Assembly (NCBI GenBank): GCA_963545485.1
Contig: CAUUJG010000003.1
Span: forward strand, 33,936 to 97,935
DNA: 64,000 nt
Source: CAUTUX01 sp963545485
Lineage (GTDB): Bacteria; Bacillota; Clostridia; Christensenellales; CAG-917
Direction of reading: 5' to 3'
Shown: one piece after another, positions 36,942-45,516 of the stretch
Layout: each line of letters begins with the position of its first letter
Position numbering within the stretch: the stretch's first letter is position 1
The notes under the pieces: generated by a model
What the model saw: only the letters and a program-made list of their open reading frames with translations
What the model was told of the DNA's origin: nothing
Databases searched by the model: none
Made by a program: the position numbers and the translations under genes

Positions 36942-38408
36942 ATGAAACAGAATATAGATAAAGATAATGTAATTATAGAATTAAAAAATGTTAACAAGTC
37001 TTATGATGGAACACTCGTTGTGAAAAATGCTAGCTTTACAATAAAGCGTGGTGAATTTGTAACTTTTCTCGGACCTAGTGGATGCGGAAAAACAACTACA
37101 CTCCGTATGATTGCCGGCTTTGAAATGCCAGATTCAGGAAGTATTATCTTTGATGGAGAAGATATAACAAATCTTCCACCTCATAAGAGAAAACTTAATA
37201 CAGTCTTTCAAAAGTATGCTCTATTCCCTCATTTAAATGTATTTAACAATATCTCCTTTGGATTAAAATTAAAGTTAATTCCTAACGGAACTAAAATCGA
37301 TAAAAAAGGAAAAGAAAAACAATTATATCGCAAATATACAAAATCTGAAATAAAAGAAAAAGTCGATGCTGTGCTCAAAATGGTCGACCTCGAAGATTAT
37401 GGATACCGAAATGTATCCTCCCTTTCTGGTGGACAACAGCAAAGAGTTGCAATTGCAAGAGCCATTGTAAACGAACCGGAAGTTCTTCTTCTCGACGAAC
37501 CACTGGGAGCACTTGATTTAAAAATGCGAAAAGATATGCAACTTGAATTAATTAAAATTCATGAACAACTCGGTATAACTTTCATTTATGTAACTCATGA
37601 TCAAGAAGAAGCTCTAACAATGTCTGACAAAGTTGTTGTTATGCGATATGGTGAAATTCAACAAATTGCTTCTCCAGAAAAAATATATGATGAACCAGCA
37701 AATGCGTTCGTCGCAGACTTTATCGGCGAAAGTAATATCTTGTCCGGAACCATGATTGAAGACTGCAAAGTTGAATTCTGTGACACTATATTTGAATGTG
37801 TCGATAGCGGATTTAAAAAGAATGAACCTATTGATGTTATTATACGTCCTGAAGATTTAAAAATTAAAAGTCTTGAGAGCAAGAATAAACTTGCCGAAGC
37901 GACCGTCATATCCTCTGTCTTTAAAGGAGACCACTACCAAATCACTCTCCTCCTTAATGGCAATGAACTAATATCTCATGATACTGAAAACTATGAGATT
38001 GATGAAAAAGTTGGTATTTACATCAAACCATTCAATTTGCATATCATGCCTAAAACAAGAATTATTAATGAAATAGAAACAACTATGATTGATAAAGGAC
38101 TTGTTAATATTTGTGGCGGGGAATTTGAATGTAACTCAGATTTTCCAGAAGGAACTGCAGTGCGTGCAATCATTGATTTTGATGATATAGAAATAACTGA
38201 TGATGCTGATGATGGTATTATTGCTGCAACTGTTATTAACTCAATATATAAAGGCAGTTACTATCAATGTCTTTTGAAAACTGATGACAACTTTATATTC
38301 TTCTCAGACACTGATGATGACTGGTTAAAAGGTGATAGGATCGGTATTCGAATACCAAAGGATAAAATAATAATTGAGGAAATAAATGAAAAAACCGAAA
38401 GTAACTAA
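36942..38408 (+). CDS. potA: spermidine/putrescine ABC transporter ATP-binding protein, enlarged
   Basis: A 488-aa ATPase, about 110-130 residues longer than usual PotA. The ABC domain (1-240) has Walker A GPSGCGKTT, signature LSGGQQQR, Walker B VLLLDEPLGALD and the switch His (YVTHDQEEA), with an inserted Lys-rich loop near 105-125. After it comes one TOBE-type beta barrel (ATVISSVFKGDHYQITLL, about 320-370) and then a second, similar one (ATVINSIYKGSYYQCLLKTD, about 425-480), a duplication of the regulatory domain. AAAGGT precedes the ATG. It powers uptake through PotB and PotC. Confidence 0.93.
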   Translation: MKQNIDKDNVIIELKNVNKSYDGTLVVKNASFTIKRGEFVTFLGPSGCGKTTTLRMIAGFEMPDSGSIIFDGEDITNLPPHKRKLNTVFQKYALFPHLNVFNNISFGLKLKLIPNGTKIDKKGKEKQLYRKYTKSEIKEKVDAVLKMVDLEDYGYRNVSSLSGGQQQRVAIARAIVNEPEVLLLDEPLGALDLKMRKDMQLELIKIHEQLGITFIYVTHDQEEALTMSDKVVVMRYGEIQQIASPEKIYDEPANAFVADFIGESNILSGTMIEDCKVEFCDTIFECVDSGFKKNEPIDVIIRPEDLKIKSLESKNKLAEATVISSVFKGDHYQITLLLNGNELISHDTENYEIDEKVGIYIKPFNLHIMPKTRIINEIETTMIDKGLVNICGGEFECNSDFPEGTAVRAIIDFDDIEITDDADDGIIAATVINSIYKGSYYQCLLKTDDNFIFFSDTDDDWLKGDRIGIRIPKDKIIIEEINEKTESN

Positions 38409-39177
38409 AAGGGCTCTTTCATACCCATATATTTTATTTATGCTCGTTTTTATTGTTACTCCTCTTTGTTTAATTCTTGTTTCCGCATTTTTAGATGAAA
38501 ACAATAAATTAACATTAGAAAATTTTAAACTGTTCTTCACTTCATCATCGTCATTTATCATTCTCGGGAACTCTCTTCTCGTGGGATTGATAACTTCAAT
38601 AATTTGTCTTGTAATTGGCTATCCTATTGCATACATTTTATCTAAACTCAAATCTGGGAAAATTTTGGTCATATTTTTTATTATGCCAATGTGGGTAAAT
38701 TTTTTAATAAGAACCCTTGCAACAAAAACTATTTTTATGATGATGGGTGTAAAACTCGGTATAGGAACCGTACTATTCGGTATGGTATACAACTTTTTAC
38801 CTTTCTTTATTCTACCGCTACACACATCACTAAGCAGTATAGATAAAAGTTATATTGAGGCTACAAAAGATTTGGGGGCTAATAACTTAAATGTGTTTCT
38901 GAAGACAATTCTCCCTCTATCTTTAAATGGAATATTCACCGGTCTCACAATGGTTTTTATTCCTACAATATCTTCTTTTGCCATTTCTCAAATTCTTTCA
39001 AATGGAAAAATCTTTCTATTCGGTGATTCGATACAAACATCATTTGACCAAGGACTATATGGTGTAGGTTCAATAATGAGTATATTGATGTTGATTTTCG
39101 TAATTATATCAAATGTAATTATCAAAACTGTTCGAAACAAAGGAGCCGGTCCGGAGGTTAAAAAAGCAATATGGTAA
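38386..39177 (+). CDS. potB: spermidine/putrescine ABC transporter permease
   Basis: A 263-aa inner-membrane permease with six hydrophobic helices and the EAA loop (EATKDLGANNLNVFLKTILP, about 158-177) that docks on the ATPase. It overlaps the potA end by 23 bp and the potC start by 7 bp, showing tight translational coupling. PotB and PotC form the channel of the polyamine importer. Confidence 0.92.
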   Translation: MKKPKVTKRALSYPYILFMLVFIVTPLCLILVSAFLDENNKLTLENFKLFFTSSSSFIILGNSLLVGLITSIICLVIGYPIAYILSKLKSGKILVIFFIMPMWVNFLIRTLATKTIFMMMGVKLGIGTVLFGMVYNFLPFFILPLHTSLSSIDKSYIEATKDLGANNLNVFLKTILPLSLNGIFTGLTMVFIPTISSFAISQILSNGKIFLFGDSIQTSFDQGLYGVGSIMSILMLIFVIISNVIIKTVRNKGAGPEVKKAIW

Positions 39178-39989
39178 AAAAATCCGGAAAAGTATTTGAA
39201 CAAATATATCTATACTTTGTATTAGCTGTTTTATATGCTCCTATATTGATAATAATTATTTATTCATTTTCAAACAGCTCAAACTTTAATTTTTCAAAAG
39301 GTTTTTCATTTAAAGCATATGCCTCAATTTTTACCAGTGAAAAATCTGAACAACTGTGGAAATCAATTGGAAACACATTTTTAATCGCTTTTGCTTCATC
39401 AATTGTTGCCACCATAATTGGAGTCTTTACTTCTGTTGGAATCTATGCTCTACCTAAAAAAATGAGACATATTGTTGAAAATGTAAATCAGTTTCCAATC
39501 ATAAACAGTGAAATTGTTATGGCTGTTTCATTAATGGTTTTCTTTACAACTTTTGCATTTCCTGAAGGTTATCTAAGATTAATTCTTGCACATATAACAT
39601 TTTGTACTCCATATGTAATATTAGCTATTTTACCTAAACTTGACACACTTGATCCGAATGTATACGAAGCTGCTCTCGATTTAGGTGCTACTCCTAGCAA
39701 AGCTCTATTTAAAGTTATTCTTCCAATTGTATTGCCTAATATAATATCCGGATTTTTATTATCTTTTGCTCTATCTATGGACGACTTTATCATTACACAA
39801 ATTAACAAAGGTGCCACTACTGGAATCAATACTCTTTCTACATATATTTACTCAGATGCTAAAGTCCAGGGATTGGAACCTTTTTGGTATGCTATATTCT
39901 CAATCATTTTCATCCTAATGATTGCTATCGTATTTACATACAATATTATTAAAATAAAAAAACAAAAACAAAAACAGGTGACAATATGA
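39171..39989 (+). CDS. potC: spermidine/putrescine ABC transporter permease
   Basis: A 272-aa permease with six predicted helices and EAA loop EAALDLGATPSKALFKVILP (about 165-184). The sequence FALSMDDFIITQ, typical of PotC, follows. The C-terminus is a Lys/Gln-rich cytoplasmic tail. It overlaps potB (7 bp) and potD (4 bp, ATGA). It is the second half of the membrane channel of the importer. Confidence 0.93.
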   Translation: MVKKSGKVFEQIYLYFVLAVLYAPILIIIIYSFSNSSNFNFSKGFSFKAYASIFTSEKSEQLWKSIGNTFLIAFASSIVATIIGVFTSVGIYALPKKMRHIVENVNQFPIINSEIVMAVSLMVFFTTFAFPEGYLRLILAHITFCTPYVILAILPKLDTLDPNVYEAALDLGATPSKALFKVILPIVLPNIISGFLLSFALSMDDFIITQINKGATTGINTLSTYIYSDAKVQGLEPFWYAIFSIIFILMIAIVFTYNIIKIKKQKQKQVTI

Positions 39990-41296
39990 AAAAAATCATT
40001 TTAATTGTTTTATTAATATTGTCACTGTTTACTCTCGGCTGTGCAAAAAAAACTACTCCTACAAAACAACCTGAGAATACTTTGTATGTATACAATTGGG
40101 AAGACTATATTTCACCACAAGTGATAGAAAACTTTGAAAAATATTATGAGCAAAAGTATGGCAAAAAAGTAAAAGTAGTCTACACAACTTTTGATACTAA
40201 TGAAACAATGCTCACAAAAGTTACAAGAAACGATGCCAATGTGGACCTCATATGCCCATCCGAATATGCCATCGAAAAACTTGCAAAGAAAAATCTTATT
40301 GAAAATATTTCAGAACTTGCTAAAAAATATACAATTACTAATTTTTCAAATATAGAACAATCTGTAGTAAATAAAATTGCTAACAACTTTGACAGAATAA
40401 ATAATGCTCCGCTAACAGACTATATGATCCCATACATGTGGGGTACACTTGGACTTCTATATAATAAAGAAAAAATTAGTGAAAGTGAGTTAGAAAAAGA
40501 AAGCTGGGGTATTTTATGGAACAGCGGGAAAAATAAGAATTTATATAATAAAATTCTTTTAAAAGATAGTATAAGAGATACTTATGCTGCAGCCCTCTTC
40601 TATATGAAAGAAAAGAATTTGCTCCCAGAGAAATATAAAAACTTATCTGCACAACAACTCATAAATACAACAGAAAGACCTTTATTGAAAGCTGTAGAAA
40701 AAGTACTTATACAGCAACGATCAATTATAAGTGGATATGAAGTTGATTTTGGTAAGGATGACTTAATAAATGGACTTGCCTATGCTGATTTAGCATGGAG
40801 CGGAGACGCAATGTGGGCTATTTCAGAAAATGAAAAACTTGGATACTATCTTCCAAAATATAGCAACATTTGGTTTGATGGCTGGGTTATTCCAAAAACT
40901 GCACAACATAAAAAAGAAGCTATGGAATTCTTAAACTTTCTATGCATGCCTGAAAATGCAATATTAAATTCAATGCATATCGGATATACCTCTGCAATTG
41001 CTAAAGAAAAAATGCAAAGCAATGAAACTGTTAATGATTTGCTCAAAAAACAAGATTATGACATAGAGGAGTATTTTAGTGATCCCAATAGATACCCATC
41101 AGTTACTAACAACCTCGGTGTTATGAAAGATTTTGGCAAAAACAACACTGCCGTTGTTCAAATGTGGGAACGGGTCAAAGCAGGAAAAGATACTTCTGTT
41201 TCTCTTTTATATATCACTGCCGGTATATCTGGAATATTTATTTTAATTATTGCAATGATTTTTATCGTTCAAAAAATTAAAACAAAAAAAGAATAA
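39986..41296 (+). CDS. potD: spermidine/putrescine-binding protein with an extra C-terminal membrane helix
   Basis: A 436-aa PotD-type solute-binding protein. The N-terminal hydrophobic segment with lipobox-like LGC (Cys at about 19) indicates lipidation. LYVYNWEDYISPQVIENFEK is the hallmark start of the binding domain, and SGDAMWAISEN and DGWVIPKTA line the usual pocket. Unlike normal PotD (about 350 aa), it carries a C-terminal transmembrane helix (YITAGISGIFILIIAMIFIV, about 410-429) with a basic end, so it may be anchored at both ends. It closes the operon. Confidence 0.92.
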   Translation: MKKIILIVLLILSLFTLGCAKKTTPTKQPENTLYVYNWEDYISPQVIENFEKYYEQKYGKKVKVVYTTFDTNETMLTKVTRNDANVDLICPSEYAIEKLAKKNLIENISELAKKYTITNFSNIEQSVVNKIANNFDRINNAPLTDYMIPYMWGTLGLLYNKEKISESELEKESWGILWNSGKNKNLYNKILLKDSIRDTYAAALFYMKEKNLLPEKYKNLSAQQLINTTERPLLKAVEKVLIQQRSIISGYEVDFGKDDLINGLAYADLAWSGDAMWAISENEKLGYYLPKYSNIWFDGWVIPKTAQHKKEAMEFLNFLCMPENAILNSMHIGYTSAIAKEKMQSNETVNDLLKKQDYDIEEYFSDPNRYPSVTNNLGVMKDFGKNNTAVVQMWERVKAGKDTSVSLLYITAGISGIFILIIAMIFIVQKIKTKKE

Positions 41297-41317
41297 ATTA
41301 AAACATTTATATTTATC

Positions 41318-42130
41318 TTACAAAAAATCTTTCAAATATTTATGTAATACTGGATGATATAATGCCTCATTTAATGAAAGTAATGGTTTTAAGACAAAGT
41401 CTCTTCTATGCATCTCTTTGTGTGGCACTACAAGATTTATATCATTTATTATTTTATCCCCAAATAAAACAATATCGATATCAAGAACACGATCTTCCCA
41501 TTTCTTGTTACGTTCTCTACCCGCTTCTGCTTCTATGTTGTTAACTACTTTAAGCAATTCCTGTGGTGAATAAATTGTTTCAAATTCAACAGCCGAATTT
41601 ATAAACTTATTCTTTGCCACTCCGCCATATGGTTCTGTTTCTATTCTATTACTTTCTCTCACATTTCTAATATGACTGTCATCCATTATTTTTTTTATTG
41701 CAAAATCAAGATATGCATCTCTATTTCCAACACTGCTCCCGAGAGATATATAAACTTTTTCATATGTTCTAACAACCTCAACAGCGACATAGTTCGGTTT
41801 TATTTTCATTGGTGGTTTTAATTTTTTTAATAATACTTTAACTGAAATAACACTGCTATAATTAGATGCAATTATGCATGCAAGTCTATCCGCTAAAGTT
41901 TCTATCAGATTATATGATGTATTTCTGACATTCTCTTTAATTATTTTACAGACTTCGCTGTAACTGACTGTTTGGACAATATCATCATTTTTTACGGCAT
42001 CTCCAATATCCGTTATAATTTCCATTGATATTGAAAATGGTTGTTCTATTACTTTTTCTTCCTCATTAACTCCATGACATGCGTTTATTATCAAATCATC
42101 TATTATAATTTTCGCTGTTTTTTGTATCAT
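41318..42130 (-). CDS. folK: dihydroneopterin aldolase / HPPK bifunctional protein
   Basis: A 270-aa fusion. Residues 1-120 are FolB (dihydroneopterin aldolase: IIDDLIINACHGVNEEEK, VSYSEVCKIIKE, LIETLADRLA). Residues 128-270 are FolK (6-hydroxymethyl-dihydropterin pyrophosphokinase: YISLGSSVGNRDAYL, NRIETEPYGG, EDRVLDIDIVLFG). They catalyse the two steps before FolP in folate synthesis. Such FolB-FolK fusions are known in Clostridia. It is the last gene of the folate cluster, 1 bp after folP. Confidence 0.93.
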   Translation of the reverse strand: MIQKTAKIIIDDLIINACHGVNEEEKVIEQPFSISMEIITDIGDAVKNDDIVQTVSYSEVCKIIKENVRNTSYNLIETLADRLACIIASNYSSVISVKVLLKKLKPPMKIKPNYVAVEVVRTYEKVYISLGSSVGNRDAYLDFAIKKIMDDSHIRNVRESNRIETEPYGGVAKNKFINSAVEFETIYSPQELLKVVNNIEAEAGRERNKKWEDRVLDIDIVLFGDKIINDINLVVPHKEMHRRDFVLKPLLSLNEALYHPVLHKYLKDFL

Positions 42131-42131
42131 T

Positions 42132-42914
42132 TTATTTATTCTCTTTTAAAACCCTCATATTTTCAGAAACATTGTGAACTCTCACAAATAGTACTCCCTG
42201 CTTTTTAGCTAAAATTGTAGAATCAATTGTTGGCTTTAGCCTTGTATGTATATCTCCTCCAAACATTGATTTCATAGATGTCCCTAGCAATATTGGATAT
42301 CTAAAATAATCAACCAACTTCTGATAATTATTCAGTAATTCCCAATCCTCAATGTTATTTTTATTAAACCCAATTCCACCATCAAGCAAAATTTTATTCG
42401 GATCAACCTTATTTTCTATTAAAATTTTTATCGCATTTTCAAGTCCTGTAATTTTATCTTCAAACAAATTATCTATAGAGGACTCTCTCCTATTATGCAT
42501 TACACATACTGATGCGTTATATTTTCCTATAACCTCCGCAAGCCTTTTATCTTGCAACATGCTTACATCATTTATCATATCGGCTCCTTCTGCAAGAACT
42601 GCTTCCGCAACTTCTGGATAATATGTATCCACTGATATTGGACACTTCAATTTTTTTAATTCACAAATTTTAGGAAGTACTCTCTCTATTTCCTCTTTCC
42701 ATGAAACTTGCTTATGCCCTGGTCTCGTAGATTGTCCACCTACATCAAGAATTTCAGCACCATCATCAATCATCTTTTTTGCAACATCAACAATCTTGTC
42801 ACTAACTCTACTGTCCTCAAAAAAGCTATCTGGCGTCACATTAAGTATGCCCATAATATGGGTTCCGTTTTTAAATATTGTATTGCCGACTTTAAAATTA
42901 TACTCCCTCATCAC
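42132..42914 (-). CDS. folP: dihydropteroate synthase
   Basis: A 260-aa TIM-barrel enzyme that joins p-aminobenzoate to hydroxymethyl-dihydropterin pyrophosphate. MGILNVTPDSF (about 21-31), DVGGQSTRPG (about 55-64) and DTYYPEVAEA are the pterin-binding motifs, and the sulfonamide-target loop lies at STRPGHKQ. The gene starts with GTG at 42914 or ATG at 42911, overlapping the folE stop as in GTGATG. It is the third gene of a folC-folE-folP-folBK cluster. Confidence 0.93.
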   Translation of the reverse strand: MMREYNFKVGNTIFKNGTHIMGILNVTPDSFFEDSRVSDKIVDVAKKMIDDGAEILDVGGQSTRPGHKQVSWKEEIERVLPKICELKKLKCPISVDTYYPEVAEAVLAEGADMINDVSMLQDKRLAEVIGKYNASVCVMHNRRESSIDNLFEDKITGLENAIKILIENKVDPNKILLDGGIGFNKNNIEDWELLNNYQKLVDYFRYPILLGTSMKSMFGGDIHTRLKPTIDSTILAKKQGVLFVRVHNVSENMRVLKENK

Positions 42915-43456
42915 TTCTCCATTATCAGCTGCATAGCTTCTTTTTTATCTATATCTCCAATCTGTTTTATTGTTACAGTTTTCGTGCCAATTTTATTAAC
43001 ACCTCTTGATGTCATACATGTATGCTCTGCTTCAACAAAAACAAATACTCCCTTAGCATTTAGTTCTTTATATATCGACTCCGCTATTTCATTTGTCATC
43101 CTTTCCTGAATTTGCAAACGTCTTGCAAAGACTTCTACACATCTTGCAAGCTTTGATAAACCAACGACTTCATCATTTGGTATATAAGCAATTGAAACCC
43201 TACCAAAAAATGGCATTAAATGATGTTCACATAATGAAGAAAATGGAATATTTTTTTCTACAATAATGTCACTATTCGCCACTTTAAACCTTGTTGCTAA
43301 ATGTTTCTCTACACTATCATCATATCCTGAAGCAAGTTCTTCATACATCCTCGCTACCCTTTCTGGAGTATCTTTCAACCCTTGCCTATTTGTATCTTCT
43401 CCAATAGCTTCAAGCAGTTGATATACTGCCTTCATTATTTTCTTTCTATCAACCAT
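42911..43456 (-). CDS. folE: GTP cyclohydrolase I
   Basis: A 181-aa type I enzyme making 7,8-dihydroneopterin triphosphate from GTP, the first step of folate synthesis. Zinc ligands are seen in SLCEHHLMPF (Cys and His) and in EAEHTCMTSRG (second Cys). GLSKLARCVEVFARRLQIQE is the core signature. The length fits. It overlaps folC (8 bp) and folP (4 bp), so it is translated within the operon. Confidence 0.95.
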   Translation of the reverse strand: MVDRKKIMKAVYQLLEAIGEDTNRQGLKDTPERVARMYEELASGYDDSVEKHLATRFKVANSDIIVEKNIPFSSLCEHHLMPFFGRVSIAYIPNDEVVGLSKLARCVEVFARRLQIQERMTNEIAESIYKELNAKGVFVFVEAEHTCMTSRGVNKIGTKTVTIKQIGDIDKKEAMQLIMEK

Positions 43457-44735
43457 TACTTAACTCCTCAAAGAGTGTGAGAGAACCACATAAAATTACA
43501 TTATCAGTCTTCCTCAATGCTTGCTCTACTCCCAATTTTATACCTTCTGCACATTCAACATCATTATTGTAGCTTTTGCAGATTTCTAACAATTTTTCTT
43601 TTTTCAGTGCCCTTGACGAACTACTTTGAACACATATAAAAAATTCAGCTATTTCTGAAAGTTCCTTTACTATTCCCTCATATGCTTTATCTGCCAAAAC
43701 TCCTAACACAATTCCCACTCTTCTATCTTTAAAATTTCTCTGTATTGATGTCTTCAACGATTGTGCCCCTTCAATATTATGAGAACCATCTAATATCACC
43801 ACCTGGTTATTTTGCATTTTTATACCATATGGATTCCCTTCACAAACGACCTGAAACCTCGCTCCCCACTTTGTATTATATAAGCCATCACATATTGACT
43901 TATATGTGATCTTGTATCCATGGCTCTGTAATTCTTCTGATATCAAAATTGCCAATGAGGCATTATTAATTTGATATGTACCTGCAAGCTGTATTTTATA
44001 TTCTTTTCCAGCATATTCAAATTTTTGTTCTTTCAGAGCTGAATACGATATCAACTTCGGTTGTTTCGTATAGACTATTTCACTTGCAATTTCCTTGTGT
44101 TCACCATGATTGAAAACTTGCACTTTAGTAAGTTGTGCTTCAACAATTTTATTCAAATATGTTGTGTGTATTTTTCCTCTTGTAATAGCTGCTTTTTCAC
44201 TTGCAATTTCCTGTATTGTATTCCCTAATATTTGTTGATGATCAAGAGATATATTAGTTATAGCTGCAATCAACTTTTGAGATACTGCATTAGTTGCATC
44301 CCATCTGCCGCCTAATCCAGTCTCTAATACCGCAAAATCTACATCCATATTTTTGAATATTGTTAAAGCTACTGCTGTTTCAATTTCAAATGCAGTTGCC
44401 TTTATATTATATTCATTTGCAACATTCACAACTTCAGTAAAGGCTTTTGCTATTTCTGCTTCTGGAGCATGTTGCATATTTATTTGAAATCTATCTTTAT
44501 ATGAAAATACTGATGGGGAAAAATATGAGCCTACCTTATATCCACTGCTCATAAGAATATTTGATACAAATGCACATGTCGAACCTTTCCCATTGGTTCC
44601 AGCAACGTGTATTATGGGATAACTACAATCCGGATGTGCTAGCACTTCAAGAAGGTGTTCCATCCTCTCAAGTCCATAATCAGAACCGAATTTCTCTAAT
44701 TTTGATATATATTCCACCGCATCGTGATATGTCAT
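43449..44735 (-). CDS. folC: folylpolyglutamate / dihydrofolate synthase
   Basis: A 428-aa Mur-ligase-type enzyme that adds glutamate to dihydropteroate and folates. The P-loop GTNGKGSTCAFVSN (about 45-58), SPSVFSYKDRFQIN, ETGLGGRWDATNA and DGSHNIEGAQSL are the family motifs. Its start lies 7 bp after the formate-channel stop and its 3' end overlaps folE by 8 bp. It begins the folate part of the operon. Confidence 0.94.
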   Translation of the reverse strand: MTYHDAVEYISKLEKFGSDYGLERMEHLLEVLAHPDCSYPIIHVAGTNGKGSTCAFVSNILMSSGYKVGSYFSPSVFSYKDRFQINMQHAPEAEIAKAFTEVVNVANEYNIKATAFEIETAVALTIFKNMDVDFAVLETGLGGRWDATNAVSQKLIAAITNISLDHQQILGNTIQEIASEKAAITRGKIHTTYLNKIVEAQLTKVQVFNHGEHKEIASEIVYTKQPKLISYSALKEQKFEYAGKEYKIQLAGTYQINNASLAILISEELQSHGYKITYKSICDGLYNTKWGARFQVVCEGNPYGIKMQNNQVVILDGSHNIEGAQSLKTSIQRNFKDRRVGIVLGVLADKAYEGIVKELSEIAEFFICVQSSSSRALKKEKLLEICKSYNNDVECAEGIKLGVEQALRKTDNVILCGSLTLFEELSNG

Positions 44736-44742
44736 TGTCGCC

Positions 44743-45516
44743 TTAGAAAACCTCTTCCTCTTTAATTTTCTTTTCTTTAAATAAAATTACAAATCCACCT
44801 AATATGAGACCACCCACTATATTTCCTAAAGTTACAATACTCATATTAATTGCCATCTGACCTACGCTGTAGCCCGGAATTTTATATTTTATAAGTGCAT
44901 AATAAAACATATTTGCAACACTATGTTCATAACCTAAAAGAATAAAAATCATAATAGGAAACCATATTAATACAACTTTCCCTACTGTGGACTTTGAAAA
45001 ATATGATAGCACTACTGCTCCTGACACTAATATGTTACACATAATCGCTTTTAAAAATATTGCACCATAATCAGTTGAAAGTTTTTTTGCTGCAATCTTC
45101 TCTAGATATGCTAAATTTTCGCCATCAATTACATGACTTCCCCATGTTACAAGTGCTATTAATATTGCTCCTACAAAATTAAAAATAAATACAAGTCCAA
45201 TATTTATGAACAACCTACCAATATACTTCTTTTTAAAAATGCAGACATACGGATTTAGACATGAACTTGTAAATAAATCAGCTCCAAAAAATACAACTGC
45301 AATCAATCCTATCGGGAAAACACAACCGCCTAAAAAATACATAATACTTTTATTTATCTTTAAATACGATGCTCCTATAACAATATTAGCTAACCCTCCA
45401 ATTGCAATAAATGCTCCTGCAAAAATTGATAGTAAAATTGTTTTATATATTTTTCTTGTCAGTTTATGTTCAGACACTTCCAACATCTGTTCAAATACTT
45501 CTGGGTTCTTTTTCAA
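44743..45516 (-). CDS. formate/nitrite transporter family channel
   Basis: A 257-aa FNT-family membrane protein with six predicted helices (IFAGAFIAIGGLANIVIG, FLGGCVFPIGLIAVVFFGADLF, FVGAILIALVTWG, NILVSGAVVLSYF and others). LFTSSCLNPYV resembles the omega-loop region. FocA/NirC homologues carry formate or nitrite. The start is TTG at 45516 with GGAGG 7 bases upstream, inside the adenine-deaminase end (26-bp overlap). Beside folate genes, formate transport for one-carbon metabolism is the likely role. Confidence 0.88.
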   Translation of the reverse strand: MKKNPEVFEQMLEVSEHKLTRKIYKTILLSIFAGAFIAIGGLANIVIGASYLKINKSIMYFLGGCVFPIGLIAVVFFGADLFTSSCLNPYVCIFKKKYIGRLFINIGLVFIFNFVGAILIALVTWGSHVIDGENLAYLEKIAAKKLSTDYGAIFLKAIMCNILVSGAVVLSYFSKSTVGKVVLIWFPIMIFILLGYEHSVANMFYYALIKYKIPGYSVGQMAINMSIVTLGNIVGGLILGGFVILFKEKKIKEEEVF

